Below, piece by piece: positions 7,625 to 16,320 of a stretch of DNA of 64,000 bases. The stretch spans positions 1-64,000 of the forward strand of contig JADLAV010000047.1 of assembly GCA_020848075.1 (NCBI GenBank), written 5' to 3'. Under the pieces are notes generated by a model, which saw only the letters and a program-made list of their open reading frames with translations, searched no databases and was not told where the DNA came from. Within the stretch, counting starts at the first letter, position 1, and each line of letters begins with the position of its first letter. A program made the translations under genes and the position numbers. This DNA is from Burkholderiales bacterium (GTDB lineage: Bacteria > Pseudomonadota > Gammaproteobacteria > Burkholderiales > SG8-39).

Positions 7625-8566
7625 ATGAAGGTAGGCATCGTCGGTGCCGGAGCTGTCGGGACGGCGTGTCTATTCGCGATGGCGCTGCGCGGGTCGGCGC
7701 GCGAGATCGTCCTGGTCAATCGCAACGCCGATCGCGCCATGGGCGCCGTCACCGACCTGCAATACGGAGCGGTGCTGACGCCGCGCGTCTCGCTGCGGTC
7801 CGGCGGATACGCCGACCTGAGTGGCGCGGCGATAGTGGTGATCACGGCCGGCGCCAACGAGAAGAGCGGCGGCGCCACCGATCGCAATGATCGCGCGGGT
7901 CGCTTGCGATTGCTCGGCGGCAATACCGCGATCTATCGCGACATCGTGCCCCGGATCGTCGGCGCCGCGCCCGCAGCGCTGCTGCTCGTGGTCACGGACC
8001 CGCCCGACCCGCTCGCCGACGTCGCGCGCCGTGTCGCGAAACACGACCGGGTGCTGAGCAGCGGCACGTTCCTGGATTCGCTTCGCTTCCGCTTCCACCT
8101 CGGCAGGCGGCTCGAGGTCGATCCACGATCGGTGGAAGCCTTCGTGATCGGCGAGCACGGTACCTCTCAGGTCTACCTCTGGTCGACCGCCCGTATCGGC
8201 GTCACGCCGATCCTGTCCGCCCTGGTTCCGCCGGGCGTGTCGCCCGATTCGTTTCGCCGCGAGGTGGAGGACGAAGTTCGCTATGCGAACATCAACATCA
8301 TCGAAGGCACCGGTGCGAGCCAGCTCGGGATCGGCGTCGCTACGGCGCGGATCGTAGAGATCGTTCTGCGCGACGAGCAGACGGTCGTGCCGATCGGCTC
8401 CTATCGGGAAGAGTATGGCCTGACCCTTTCGTTGCCCTCACAGATCGACCGCAACGGAGTCGTGCGCGTGCTCGAGCCGCCGCTTTCTGCCGACGAGGCG
8501 CTCGGCCTGGAAGAAAGCGCGTCCGCACTGCGCGCCGCGGCCCAATCCGTCGTAACGCGCGCATGA
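7625..8566 (+). CDS. L-lactate/malate dehydrogenase family protein
   Basis: The 313-residue protein is an NAD-dependent 2-hydroxyacid dehydrogenase of the LDH/MDH family. The Rossmann motif GIVGAGAVG is at residues 4-12, and VLVNRNADRAMG follows strand 2. VITAGANEKSG covers the mobile loop. Next come SGTFLDSLRFR, with the substrate-binding Arg and the relay Asp, and IGEHGTSQ with catalytic His178. The residues after AGANEKSG do not decide lactate from malate, so the substrate is unassigned. It is likely cytosolic. The gene lies 48 bp after the DUF2630 gene. Confidence 0.85.
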   Translation: MKVGIVGAGAVGTACLFAMALRGSAREIVLVNRNADRAMGAVTDLQYGAVLTPRVSLRSGGYADLSGAAIVVITAGANEKSGGATDRNDRAGRLRLLGGNTAIYRDIVPRIVGAAPAALLLVVTDPPDPLADVARRVAKHDRVLSSGTFLDSLRFRFHLGRRLEVDPRSVEAFVIGEHGTSQVYLWSTARIGVTPILSALVPPGVSPDSFRREVEDEVRYANINIIEGTGASQLGIGVATARIVEIVLRDEQTVVPIGSYREEYGLTLSLPSQIDRNGVVRVLEPPLSADEALGLEESASALRAAAQSVVTRA

Positions 8567-8647
8567 AATCCGTGCCGCAGAGCTCCTTGCGCCAGTTCGT
8601 TCTCACCCTGGTCGTGGTCGGGGTGGCGGGATGGCTCGGCGCGGACG

Positions 8648-8700
8648 CGCGACGAGGGCGTGCTCATCTTCGGCAGCGGAAATCTCGTGCATAACCTGTG
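8648..8700 (+). pseudogene. Tiny fragment of a LigB/DODA-type extradiol dioxygenase
   Basis: Within the 233-bp gap before copB, one frame reads [17 protein letters not shown], which matches the conserved SGxxxHN segment of 4,5-DOPA-type extradiol dioxygenases (LigB fold). Nothing else of the gene is present. A short upstream frame from 8563 (MKSVPQSSLRQFVL...) ends quickly and looks unrelated. Confidence 0.5.
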
Positions 8701-8799
8701 CGCCTGTTCCTGGGGCCGGCATCCGGTGGAGCCTTACGGGGGATTCGGCGGCAGCTCGATCTCCGTACTCGCGGTTCGGCTGGAATAAGGAGAGCCTCG

Positions 8800-10866
8800 A
8801 TGGATCATGACCACGCTGCGCATCAGCACCACGAGTCCCGGGCGCACGAGTCCCCGGCACACAAGTCCCCGGCGCACGAGGCCCGCGGCCATGCAGGAGC
8901 GCACGATCGCCACGCCGGCCACAGCGTCGCGATGTTCCGGGAAAAGTTCTGGCTGTCGCTCGTCCTGACGGTGCCGATTCTGGCCTTCGGACACATGCTG
9001 CCGCGCTTTCTCGGCTATGCGCCGCCGCACTTTCCGGGCAGCGCGTGGGTCGCGCCGGTTCTCGGAACGGTGGTGTTCGCCTACGGCGGCTGGCCCTTCC
9101 TGCAGGGTGCGTGGCGCGAGTTGCAGGACCGGTTACCCGGAATGATGGTGCTGATCGCGCTCGCGATCAGCGTGGCGTTCGTCTTCAGCGCCGCGGTGAC
9201 GCTCGGCTTTTCCGGCACGCCGCTCTGGGAGGAACTCGCGACGCTCGTCACGATCATGCTCCTCGGCCACTGGCTCGAGATGCGCTCGATCCACCAAGCG
9301 CAGGGCGCGCTCGGCGAACTGGCAAAGCTGCTGCCCGACAAGGCCTCACGCCTGCATGGCGAGCATGTGCAGGAGGTCGAGGTATCGGAGCTGCGCCAGG
9401 GCGACCTCGTTCTCGTGCGTCCCGGCGCGCGCGTGCCCGCCGACGGCATCGTACGCTCCGGGGAGAGCTCCGTCGACGAATCGATGCTTACCGGGGAATC
9501 GGCGCCGGTGAAGAAGGAGCCAGGCACGAAGGTGGTCGCCGGGACGGTCAACGCATCGGGCTCACTGCGCGTCGAGGTGACCGGTACCGGCGAACGCACC
9601 GCGCTCGCCGGCATCATGCGCCTCGTCGAAAGGGCGCAAAGCTCGCGCTCCCGCGCGCAAGCGCTCGCCGACCGTGCGGCGTCCTGGCTGACGTGGATCG
9701 CGCTCGGCGCCGGCGTGGCGACCTTCGCCGCATGGATCCTCGCCGGCGCGACCGGCGCTGTCGCCATCGAGCGCGTCGTCACGGTGCTCGTCATCGCCTG
9801 CCCGCACGCGCTCGGTCTCGCCGTGCCGCTCGTCCTCGCGATCTCGACCACGCTCGGCGCGCGCTCGGGATTGCTGGTTCGAGACCGCCGTGGTCTGGAG
9901 GAGGCGCGCAATCTCACGACCGTCGTGTTCGACAAGACCGGGACGCTTACCCTCGGCGAACATCGCGTCGTTGCGATGCGCGCCCTGGAGATCTCGGAGG
10001 GTGAGGCGCTTCGGCTCGCGGCGGCGGTAGAGCACGACGCCGAGCATCCGGTCGGCCGCGCCATCGTAAAGAGCGCCGCGGAACGGCGCATCGAGCCGCC
10101 CGCGGCGCAATACTTCGAGGTCATCCCCGGGCGAGGAGCAAGCGCTACGGTCGAAGGTCGCCAGCTCCTGGTCGGCGGTCCCAACCTGCTCGCGAGCTCT
10201 GGGGTCGAGCCCTCGCCGGAGTTGGGACGCTTTGCCGAGGAGCGTGCGGGGCGCGGCGAAGGCGTCGTCTACCTTGTCGAAGGCGGGCGCGCCCTCGCCG
10301 CCTTCGCCGTGGCGGACGCGGTACGGCCCGAGTCGCCAGAAGCAGTAGAGCGCCTGCATGACGCAAAGATCGAGGTGGTGATGATGACCGGCGATGCTCG
10401 CGCGGTGGCTGACTCGGTTGCGCGCGATCTGGGGATCGATACGGTGCTTGCGCAGGTACTGCCGCAGGACAAGGCGTCGAACATCGAAAGGCTGCAGCAA
10501 CAAGGCAGGCGTGTCGCCATGGTCGGTGACGGCGTGAACGATGCGCCTGCGCTGGTGACCGCCAACGTCGGCATCGCAATTGGCGCCGGGACCGACGTGG
10601 CGGTCGAAGCGGGCGATATCGTGCTCGTGCGCAGCGACCCGCGCGACGTGCCGCGCATCGTCAACCTCTCGCGGGCAACCTACCGGAAGATGGTACAGAA
10701 CCTGTGGTGGGCGGCGGGCTACAACATCGTCGCCATCCCGCTCGCGGCCGGCGTCGCCGCGCGATGGGGCATCTTGCTATCGCCGGCCATGGGAGCGGTG
10801 CTGATGTCGGTGAGCACAATCATCGTCGCCATCAACGCCCAGCTCCTCCGGCGCGCGAGGCTTTAG
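8800..10866 (+). CDS. copB: CopB-type P1B copper/silver-exporting ATPase
   Basis: This 688-residue inner-membrane P-type ATPase exports copper or silver ions. The first 41 residues are very His-rich and built from a 12-nt repeat encoding SPAH/ESRAH units. They replace the usual Cys-type metal-binding domain. The actuator TGES is at about 231-234, the membrane metal site CPH at 334-336 (CPH defines the P1B-3/CopB group, CPC the CopA group), the phosphorylated DKTGT at 378-382, and GDGVND at 576-581. Start 8800 follows AAGGAG with a 7-nt spacer. No copper-responsive regulator is adjacent. Confidence 0.92.
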   Translation: MDHDHAAHQHHESRAHESPAHKSPAHEARGHAGAHDRHAGHSVAMFREKFWLSLVLTVPILAFGHMLPRFLGYAPPHFPGSAWVAPVLGTVVFAYGGWPFLQGAWRELQDRLPGMMVLIALAISVAFVFSAAVTLGFSGTPLWEELATLVTIMLLGHWLEMRSIHQAQGALGELAKLLPDKASRLHGEHVQEVEVSELRQGDLVLVRPGARVPADGIVRSGESSVDESMLTGESAPVKKEPGTKVVAGTVNASGSLRVEVTGTGERTALAGIMRLVERAQSSRSRAQALADRAASWLTWIALGAGVATFAAWILAGATGAVAIERVVTVLVIACPHALGLAVPLVLAISTTLGARSGLLVRDRRGLEEARNLTTVVFDKTGTLTLGEHRVVAMRALEISEGEALRLAAAVEHDAEHPVGRAIVKSAAERRIEPPAAQYFEVIPGRGASATVEGRQLLVGGPNLLASSGVEPSPELGRFAEERAGRGEGVVYLVEGGRALAAFAVADAVRPESPEAVERLHDAKIEVVMMTGDARAVADSVARDLGIDTVLAQVLPQDKASNIERLQQQGRRVAMVGDGVNDAPALVTANVGIAIGAGTDVAVEAGDIVLVRSDPRDVPRIVNLSRATYRKMVQNLWWAAGYNIVAIPLAAGVAARWGILLSPAMGAVLMSVSTIIVAINAQLLRRARL

Positions 10867-10885
10867 CGCAGCTCAGAGGCGCAGC

Positions 10886-11530
10886 TTGCGCAACTGCCGC
10901 TGCTCGCAGCAGCAGGCCATCCTGCCCATCGCCGCCTTCGCGGCTGCGGGCGAGATGGGCAAGCTCGCCACCGCGCTGAACCAGGGACTCGATGCGGGCC
11001 TCGCCATCAGCGATGCGCGCGAAGTGCTGGTGCAGCTCTACGCGTGCGCCGGCTTTTCGCGCAGCCTCAATGCGCTCACCGAGCTGATGAAGGTGGTGGA
11101 AGCACGCAAGCAGCGAGGCATCCGCGACGCGCCGGGCCGCGAACCCAGCCACGCCATTCCCAAGGGCGATGCGCTGCGCGCGGCCGGCACGGCCAACCAG
11201 ACCAAGCTGGTCGGACAGCCCGTGGCCGGGCCGATCTTCGAGTTCGCGCCGGCCATCGACGAGTACCTGCAAGCGCACCTGTTCGGCGCCATCTTCGAGC
11301 GCGACAACCTCGACTGGGCAAGCCGCGAGCTGGCCACCGTCGGCATGCTGTCGGCCCTGCCCGGCGCCGAGGCGCAATTGCAGTCGCACACGGCGATGAG
11401 CATGAACACGGGGCTGACGGCCCGGCAGATGCAGCAGGCCGTGCAGGTGCTGGGCGAGCGTGTCGGCGCCGACAGCGGGCAGCGTGCGCGCGAGGCCCTG
11501 GAGCGCGTGCTGGCACCCGCGCAGCGCTGA
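10886..11530 (+). CDS. Carboxymuconolactone decarboxylase (AhpD-like) family protein
   Basis: The 214 residues hold two CMD-type helical repeats. They show AILPIAAFAAAGEM, then DAREVLVQLYACAGFSRSLNAL, and later IFERDNLDWASRELATVGML. The peroxidase-type CxxC of AhpD is absent, so redox activity is unlikely. Relatives usually begin with a signal peptide. Here it is replaced by MRNCRCSQQQ right after copB, so the N-terminus may have been lost when these genes were joined. It starts 19 bp after copB. Confidence 0.75.
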   Translation: MRNCRCSQQQAILPIAAFAAAGEMGKLATALNQGLDAGLAISDAREVLVQLYACAGFSRSLNALTELMKVVEARKQRGIRDAPGREPSHAIPKGDALRAAGTANQTKLVGQPVAGPIFEFAPAIDEYLQAHLFGAIFERDNLDWASRELATVGMLSALPGAEAQLQSHTAMSMNTGLTARQMQQAVQVLGERVGADSGQRAREALERVLAPAQR

Positions 11531-11654
11531 ACGCGCAGACCGGGGCGTGGAAGTTTGCGGAGCTGTTCATCGTCACGGATGTCCACGCCCGCCGGTTTGA
11601 ACCCTTCCGTAATCGGCCGGTATGGCGACTGCGGAACATGACCATGGAGTATTC

Positions 11655-12047
11655 ATGAAGATCAGCAAATCAGGTTCCACGCCTTCGGCCAAGGGGCCGG
11701 CCGAATATTTCACCGGCACCGTGCGCATCGACTGTCCGTTCTGCGGCAGCGGCAACTTGAGCGGTGCGACCGTGACCTTCGAGCCGGGCGCGCGCACCGC
11801 CTGGCATACACATCCACTGGGCCAGACCCTGCTGGTGACCGCCGGCTTCGGCCTGGTCGGCCGCGCGGGTGGCCGGGTGCAGGAAATCCGCCCCGGCGAC
11901 ACCGTCTGGATCGAACCCGGCGAGAAGCACTGGCACGGCGCATCGCCGGATTGCGCGATGACCCACATCGCCATCGCCGAAATGAAGGACGGCAAGGCGG
12001 TGGACTGGATGGAGCACGTGACGGACGAGGAATACGGCGCGAAGTGA
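11655..12047 (+). CDS. Cupin-domain protein of the bacterial hydroxynitrile-lyase-like group
   Basis: This 130-residue single-domain cupin has the metal-binding set [14 protein letters not shown] (two His plus Gln) and a later His in GEKHWHGA. It starts [15 protein letters not shown] and contains [11 protein letters not shown], an arrangement found in manganese cupins such as bacterial (R)-mandelonitrile lyases. Most relatives have unknown physiological substrates. A short GGAG precedes the ATG. CMD, cupin and SDR genes often occur together in mobile oxidoreductase clusters, as here. Confidence 0.8.
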   Translation: MKISKSGSTPSAKGPAEYFTGTVRIDCPFCGSGNLSGATVTFEPGARTAWHTHPLGQTLLVTAGFGLVGRAGGRVQEIRPGDTVWIEPGEKHWHGASPDCAMTHIAIAEMKDGKAVDWMEHVTDEEYGAK

Positions 12048-12099
12048 GGCGAAGGCGCGTGCGCCTTCCTGTCAATCCTTTATATAGAGGAAAGCAACC

Positions 12100-12852
12100 A
12101 TGGCCGACAACATCAAGGGGAAGGTGGTCGTAATCGCCGGTGCATCGTCGGGAATCGGCGAGGCCACGGCGAAGCTGCTCGCGAGCCGAGGCGCCAAGGT
12201 CGTGCTCGGCGCGCGCCGCGCGGACAAACTGAAGCGGATCGTGGATGAGATCAAGCGGCACGGCGGCCAGGCCGTGTACCAGGAACTCGACGTCACCCAG
12301 CAGCCCGACAACGACGCCATCGTCAAGCTGGCCAAGGCCGAGTTCGGCCGCGTGGACGTCATTTTCCTCAACGCCGGTCTGATGCCGAACTCGCCGCTGT
12401 CCGCGCTCAAGACCGACGAGTGGCACCGCATGGTCGATGTCAACGTGAAGGGCGTCCTGAATGGCGTGGCGGCCGTACTGCCCGAGTTCATCGCACAGAA
12501 ATCGGGCCACGTCATCGCGACCTCGTCGGTGGCGGGGCTCAAGGCCTATCCGGGCGGCGCCGTCTATGGGGGAACGAAATGGTTCGTGCGCGATTTCATG
12601 GAAGTGCTGCGCATGGAGTCTGCCATGGAAGGCACCCACATCCGCACCGCGACGATCTATCCGGCCGCCATCAACACCGAATTGCTGACGAAGATCAGCG
12701 ACAAGCAGTCGCTCGACCAGATGCAGGGCCTCTATGACAAGTTCGGCATTCCGCCGGATCGGATCGCCAATGTCGTCGCCTTCGCGATCGACCAGCCCGA
12801 GGACACGACGATCAGCGAGTTCACCGTCGGCCCCGCGAATCAACCATGGTGA
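12100..12852 (+). CDS. Short-chain dehydrogenase/reductase
   Basis: This is a classical SDR of 250 residues. The cofactor motif GASSGIGE lies at about 14-21, with RR after strand 2 suggesting NADP(H) preference. NAG is near 92, the catalytic serine is in TSSVAG, and Tyr156 and Lys160 are in YGGTK. The substrate is unknown. AGGAAAG upstream of the ATG is the ribosome-binding site. Three oxidoreductase-type genes run in the same direction on its left. Confidence 0.9.
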   Translation: MADNIKGKVVVIAGASSGIGEATAKLLASRGAKVVLGARRADKLKRIVDEIKRHGGQAVYQELDVTQQPDNDAIVKLAKAEFGRVDVIFLNAGLMPNSPLSALKTDEWHRMVDVNVKGVLNGVAAVLPEFIAQKSGHVIATSSVAGLKAYPGGAVYGGTKWFVRDFMEVLRMESAMEGTHIRTATIYPAAINTELLTKISDKQSLDQMQGLYDKFGIPPDRIANVVAFAIDQPEDTTISEFTVGPANQPW

Positions 12853-12955
12853 GTGGAGTGAGGCCTCCCGCGCGCCTGCTGATGGGAGGCAGGTCGCGGT
12901 CGCGCTCACAGGCCGCCCGGACAGCGCTCATCGAATTCAGAAAAGAGGGAGCGCA

Positions 12956-13308
12956 ATGAACCAGCTGTTGACAGGAAAGGTTGCCTTCGTCACCGGTGGC
13001 TCGAGCGGCATCGGTCTGGCCGCCCCGCGGCGCTTCGTCACCGAGGGCGCGCGCGTGGTCATTGCCGCTGTTGGCAGTGAGGCTGGTCATCGGTGAGCTA
13101 CACCACGGCCAAGCATGCGGTGGTCGGCATGATCCGGCACGCAGCCCTGGAGCTTTCCGCCGATCGCGTCCGCGTCAACGGAATCGCGCCAGGCGTCGTC
13201 CTGACCCCGCTGATTGCCAAAGCCTTCGGTGTTCCCGTCGACAGGGCCGACGCGCTGGTGACGTTCCTCGAAAAGCGCCTGACCGGTACGCATCTCATGG
13301 GAGATCCC
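12956..13308 (+). pseudogene. SDR gene with internal deletion
   Basis: Translation from 12956 gives an SDR N-terminus (GKVAFVTGGSSGIGLA) that ends at GARVVIAAVGSEAGHR. The following sequence from 13093, in another frame, gives a C-terminal SDR part: SYTTAKHAVVGMIRHAALEL (YxxxK motif) and RVNGIAPGVVLTPL. The middle, including NAG and the catalytic serine, is gone. The C-terminal frame reads straight into the next gene. The product cannot be an active dehydrogenase. Confidence 0.8.
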
Positions 13309-13311
13309 ACG

Positions 13312-14082
13312 ATGAACCGACCCTACATCGTCTGCCACATGATGACCGCGCTGGATGGCAAGATCACCGGCCCGTACATGAAGACGAAGGCCGTCAATGG
13401 TGCTTCGGATGAGTACGAGCGCATCAACGCCTCGTATCACCCTCAAGCCTGGCTCTGCGGGCGCGTCACCACCGACGACAATTTCACCTTCTACCAGAAG
13501 CCGGCGCTGGACAGGCACGCACCAGCCATACCGGAGGGCGATCATGTCGCCGCGGCCGATGCCAGGATGCACTACGTATCGGTCGATCCTTCGGGCAAGC
13601 TGGGCTGGAAAACGAATACCGTGAAATACGAGGATCGGCCCGTTGCCCATGTCGTCGAAGTCCTGACGGCGAAGGCGAGCAATGCGTATCGCGCCTTCCT
13701 GCGCAAGATGAAAATCTCGTACATCGTCGCCGGCAAGGATCAGCTCGATTGCAAGGTCGCAGCCGAGAAGCTGAAATCCTTGTTCAAGATCGAGACCCTG
13801 ATGCTGTCCGGCGGCGGATTCATCAACTGGTCGTTCCTGCAGGCGGGCCTGGTCGACGAGCTCAGCCTGGTGATCGCACCGGTGGCAGACGGCGAGAACG
13901 ACACCGTGACGCTGTTTGAGAAATCAAGTTACTTGCCCGATCACCTGCCCGTGGAGTTTTCGCTCAAAGGCGTGGAGATGGGCAAGGGGGATAGCGTCTG
14001 GCTGCGCTACAGCGTCAAGAACAGCAAGCACCGTGAACGAGCGCATCGCAACCGAGGTCGCGAAAACGACCCAGCTCATTGA
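13312..14082 (+). CDS. RibD C-terminal/dihydrofolate-reductase-like reductase
   Basis: The 256-residue protein matches the RibD_C reductase fold used in riboflavin synthesis and in stand-alone reductases. It has an N-terminal HMMTALDGKITGPYM, a central KISYIVAGKDQLD, and LMLSGGGFINWSFLQAGLVDEL, the NADPH-binding segment. The deaminase domain of true RibD is absent, so the substrate is not certain. ATG 13312 is chosen because it begins the conserved fold; upstream in-frame sequence is SDR debris. Its last codons approach tRNA-Leu on the opposite strand. Confidence 0.8.
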   Translation: MNRPYIVCHMMTALDGKITGPYMKTKAVNGASDEYERINASYHPQAWLCGRVTTDDNFTFYQKPALDRHAPAIPEGDHVAAADARMHYVSVDPSGKLGWKTNTVKYEDRPVAHVVEVLTAKASNAYRAFLRKMKISYIVAGKDQLDCKVAAEKLKSLFKIETLMLSGGGFINWSFLQAGLVDELSLVIAPVADGENDTVTLFEKSSYLPDHLPVEFSLKGVEMGKGDSVWLRYSVKNSKHRERAHRNRGRENDPAH

Positions 14083-14092
14083 TTTGAAACAG

Positions 14093-14176
14093 TGCCCGGA
14101 GCAGGGATCGAACCTGCATGGCCGCGAGGCCGAGGGATTTTAAGTCCCTTGCGTCTACCGGTTCCGCCATCCGGGC
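14093..14176 (-). tRNA. tRNA-Leu (anticodon UAA)
   Basis: The minus strand folds as a class II tRNA. Acceptor GCCCGGA pairs with TCCGGGC, the anticodon loop is CTTAAAA (UAA), there is a long variable arm, and the T arm contains GGTTCGATCC. The CCA end is not encoded. Its 3' end faces the accessory region at 1-14 kb, a common integration layout. Confidence 0.95.
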
Positions 14177-14256
14177 TGGTGCGCGCCGAGAGTCGCGCTT
14201 CCCGTTCGTTGCGTCAACTGTCCCCGTGCGCCGTCCGGCGAGCTCAGCCTACTTTG

Positions 14257-14400
14257 CGAACCAGTATGGCATAGGCGATGTTTACGCGGCGGCGGTGGCC
14301 AGCCGAGCGAGCGTGCTCGCCAGATCGAATCGCCGGTTGAGGCAATCGCTGAACTCGGCCAGATAGCGCGGCGGGTGCTTTGCTCGGACCGCAAATCACG
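14257..14400 (-). pseudogene. IS1595-like transposase, C-terminal fragment
   Basis: On the minus strand one frame reads PPRYLAEFSDCLNRRFDL followed by LARLATAAA and a TAA at 14282-14284. RYLAEFxxRFNRRFDL is the C-terminal signature of IS1595-type (ISXO2-like) transposases. No upstream part is present, so this is a remnant. Confidence 0.6.
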
Positions 14401-14488
14401 GTCGACTCGTGATCGCAGCCGGCCGCGGCCGCTGCCCCGAAACGGGCCAACCCACCCGAATGCACTCTCGTGCCCGGTGTCTGCAGAG

Positions 14489-14620
14489 ATGGCTCGCCGA
14501 TGGCTCGCCGAAATCACCCATGCGCGCACCGACGAGGGCTGGCGCTACCTGGCGCTGGTGTTGGTTCTCTTCTCGTGCAAGATCGTGAGCGTGTCCTTGT
14601 ATCGCGCACTGGCTCAAGCG
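14489..14620 (+). pseudogene. IS3-type transposase, short DDE-domain fragment
   Basis: The plus strand encodes WLAEITHARTDEGWRYLA followed by LVLFSCKIV. This resembles the segment around the first catalytic aspartate of IS3 integrases (W.aDITYvrT.eGWlYLa..lDLfSRkiVGW). Key residues are altered and both ends are missing. An 11-bp tandem duplication (GATGGCTCGCC) lies at its left end. The rest of 14177-14727 holds nothing recognisable. Confidence 0.55.
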
Positions 14621-14727
14621 TTTCGCGCGTCGCCTTGTCGAAGGTGACGGCATCGGGCCCGTATGCAATCGTGCTATTGTGGAACGGCACGCCGCCCCGA
14701 AGGAGGTCTCCGGCGCCGTCTTCGGCC

Positions 14728-14910
14728 TCAGACCTTCTTCGGGATATAGTTGCCGAATTCGTCGCGGGTCAGGAGATCCGCTGCGCGCAGCTCACCCCAT
14801 GCCTTCAGGAGCGTGCGCCACGGCACGTTTGGGTGCGCGGCCACAATGTCGTGAAACTGCTGCGGCGTCGCCGTGATTGCGTCGAGCATCTTCCTCGCCA
14901 GGTCGGTCAC
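14728..14910 (-). CDS. Small hypothetical protein translationally coupled to UbiD
   Basis: The 60-residue product reads MTDLARKMLDAITATPQQFHDIVAAHPNVPWRTLLKAWGEL... and is mostly helical. Its GTG start overlaps the ubiD stop by 4 nt, which suggests a real gene. It may be a small accessory subunit of the decarboxylase, as seen in some non-oxidative decarboxylase operons, but no family can be named. Confidence 0.6.
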   Translation of the reverse strand: MTDLARKMLDAITATPQQFHDIVAAHPNVPWRTLLKAWGELRAADLLTRDEFGNYIPKKV

Positions 14911-16280
14911 AGATAATCCTCCAGCTTCACCGCGTCGGCGTTGTAGGCCTTGATCCTACGATAGAAGCGCTTCGGCACGCCCTCGGGGATCGTGGCGTCG
15001 ATGCCGAGCTTGGCTGTGGTCGGCAGTCCGCCCTTGCCCAGCTCCCATGCCCTGATGCTGGGATCGATGTGCTTGCCGCGCGCACCGGTCACCACGACCA
15101 GATCCTTGTCGGCCTGTACGCGGAAAGTCATCGCCCAGTCCAGGTCGTCGGGATTGTGGATGTCGATGTCGTCGTCGGTCACGATGGCGAGCTTCACCTC
15201 CGCCAGCGAGAGTAGCGCCAAGAGCGCGTTCTTGCCTTCGCCCGGCCGCTTGCGGATTGAGGCGATCAGGGTCCAATAGCCGCAGCTTCCGATCGGCGCG
15301 CGGATGTCGACCGGCTCGACGCTCGCCGTACGCAGCACCTGAAGCCCCGCCGCCTCGGTAGTCGGCGCCGCCAGCCAATCGTTTTCCCAGGGCATCTGAA
15401 GGAAGTAGAAGATCGGATCCTTGCGGTGGGTGATGCATTTCACCCGGAAGATCGGGTTCCACTTCACGTCGCCTGAGATCTGGCTGAACTCACCAAACGG
15501 CCCTTCGTCGGCTGTCCAGCCAATCGGCAGCAGCTCGCCTTCCAGCACGATCTCGGCGTCCGCCGGCACCTCGAGATCCACGGTTCTACACTTGACCAGC
15601 TGAACCGGCGCGCCGTGCAGGCCGCCGGCGATCGTGTATTCGTCCGTGCGGATCGGCGCTTTGTACGATGCGGAGAGCATCTCGAAGGGATGCACGCCCA
15701 TCGCCACCGCGATCGGCAATGGCTTCTTCTGGTCGAGACAGCGCTGATAGTAAAAGCGCATGTCGGACGGAGAGACCAGGTCGATGCCGGTCTCGTTGGG
15801 CGTGCGGTACATCAGCCGGTATGAGCCAACATTGCGGCCATACTCCGGATCCTTCGACGTGACGCAGGTGGCCGACAAGTACGGGCCGCCGTCGAACATG
15901 TGCATCAGTGGATACGGCAGAGCGGTCAGGTCCACGTCCTTGCCCGTCATGACTACTTCCTGGCATGGTGCCTCGTCGATCATGACCGGATCAATGGGGC
16001 GGCGCAGGCCTTCCTCGAAAGCCAACGCCACGCGCTTTTCCTCGCAGCCCATTGCGATCGCCAACCGCTTGCGCGAGGAAACGAGCGCCCCCGCCATGCG
16101 CCAGCCGGGGTACCCTTTGATGCTCTCGATCAAGGAGGCCTTCGGGCACTGCCCGATCAGCCCTGCCACGTGGCGAATGTCCACCGGTTTCCCGAACCGC
16201 TGCAATTCGCCGGCCTGCTCTAGCGCCTGAAGGTAATCGCGCATGCTCTGCTTCTTCTTGAGTGCCCTCCGTTTCGTCAT
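14907..16280 (-). CDS. UbiD-family prenyl-FMN-dependent decarboxylase
   Basis: This 457-residue protein belongs to the UbiD family, which (de)carboxylates aromatic or unsaturated acids using prenylated FMN made by UbiX. It shows the RDYLQALE N-terminus, the segment NVGSYRLMYR, and the signature DEGPFGEFSQISGD, whose acidic residues belong to the active-site acid cluster. Start 16280 (MTKRRALKKK) is preferred because AAGGAG lies 8 nt upstream; a start 9 codons earlier has none. No ubiX is in the window. The gene follows an NMT1-type transporter, so it may act on an imported aromatic or heteroaromatic acid (inference). Confidence 0.88.
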   Translation of the reverse strand: MTKRRALKKKQSMRDYLQALEQAGELQRFGKPVDIRHVAGLIGQCPKASLIESIKGYPGWRMAGALVSSRKRLAIAMGCEEKRVALAFEEGLRRPIDPVMIDEAPCQEVVMTGKDVDLTALPYPLMHMFDGGPYLSATCVTSKDPEYGRNVGSYRLMYRTPNETGIDLVSPSDMRFYYQRCLDQKKPLPIAVAMGVHPFEMLSASYKAPIRTDEYTIAGGLHGAPVQLVKCRTVDLEVPADAEIVLEGELLPIGWTADEGPFGEFSQISGDVKWNPIFRVKCITHRKDPIFYFLQMPWENDWLAAPTTEAAGLQVLRTASVEPVDIRAPIGSCGYWTLIASIRKRPGEGKNALLALLSLAEVKLAIVTDDDIDIHNPDDLDWAMTFRVQADKDLVVVTGARGKHIDPSIRAWELGKGGLPTTAKLGIDATIPEGVPKRFYRRIKAYNADAVKLEDYL

Positions 16281-16320
16281 CGCGTCGACTCCTTCTTGTC
16301 CGTCCATGCTCGGCCGGCGT

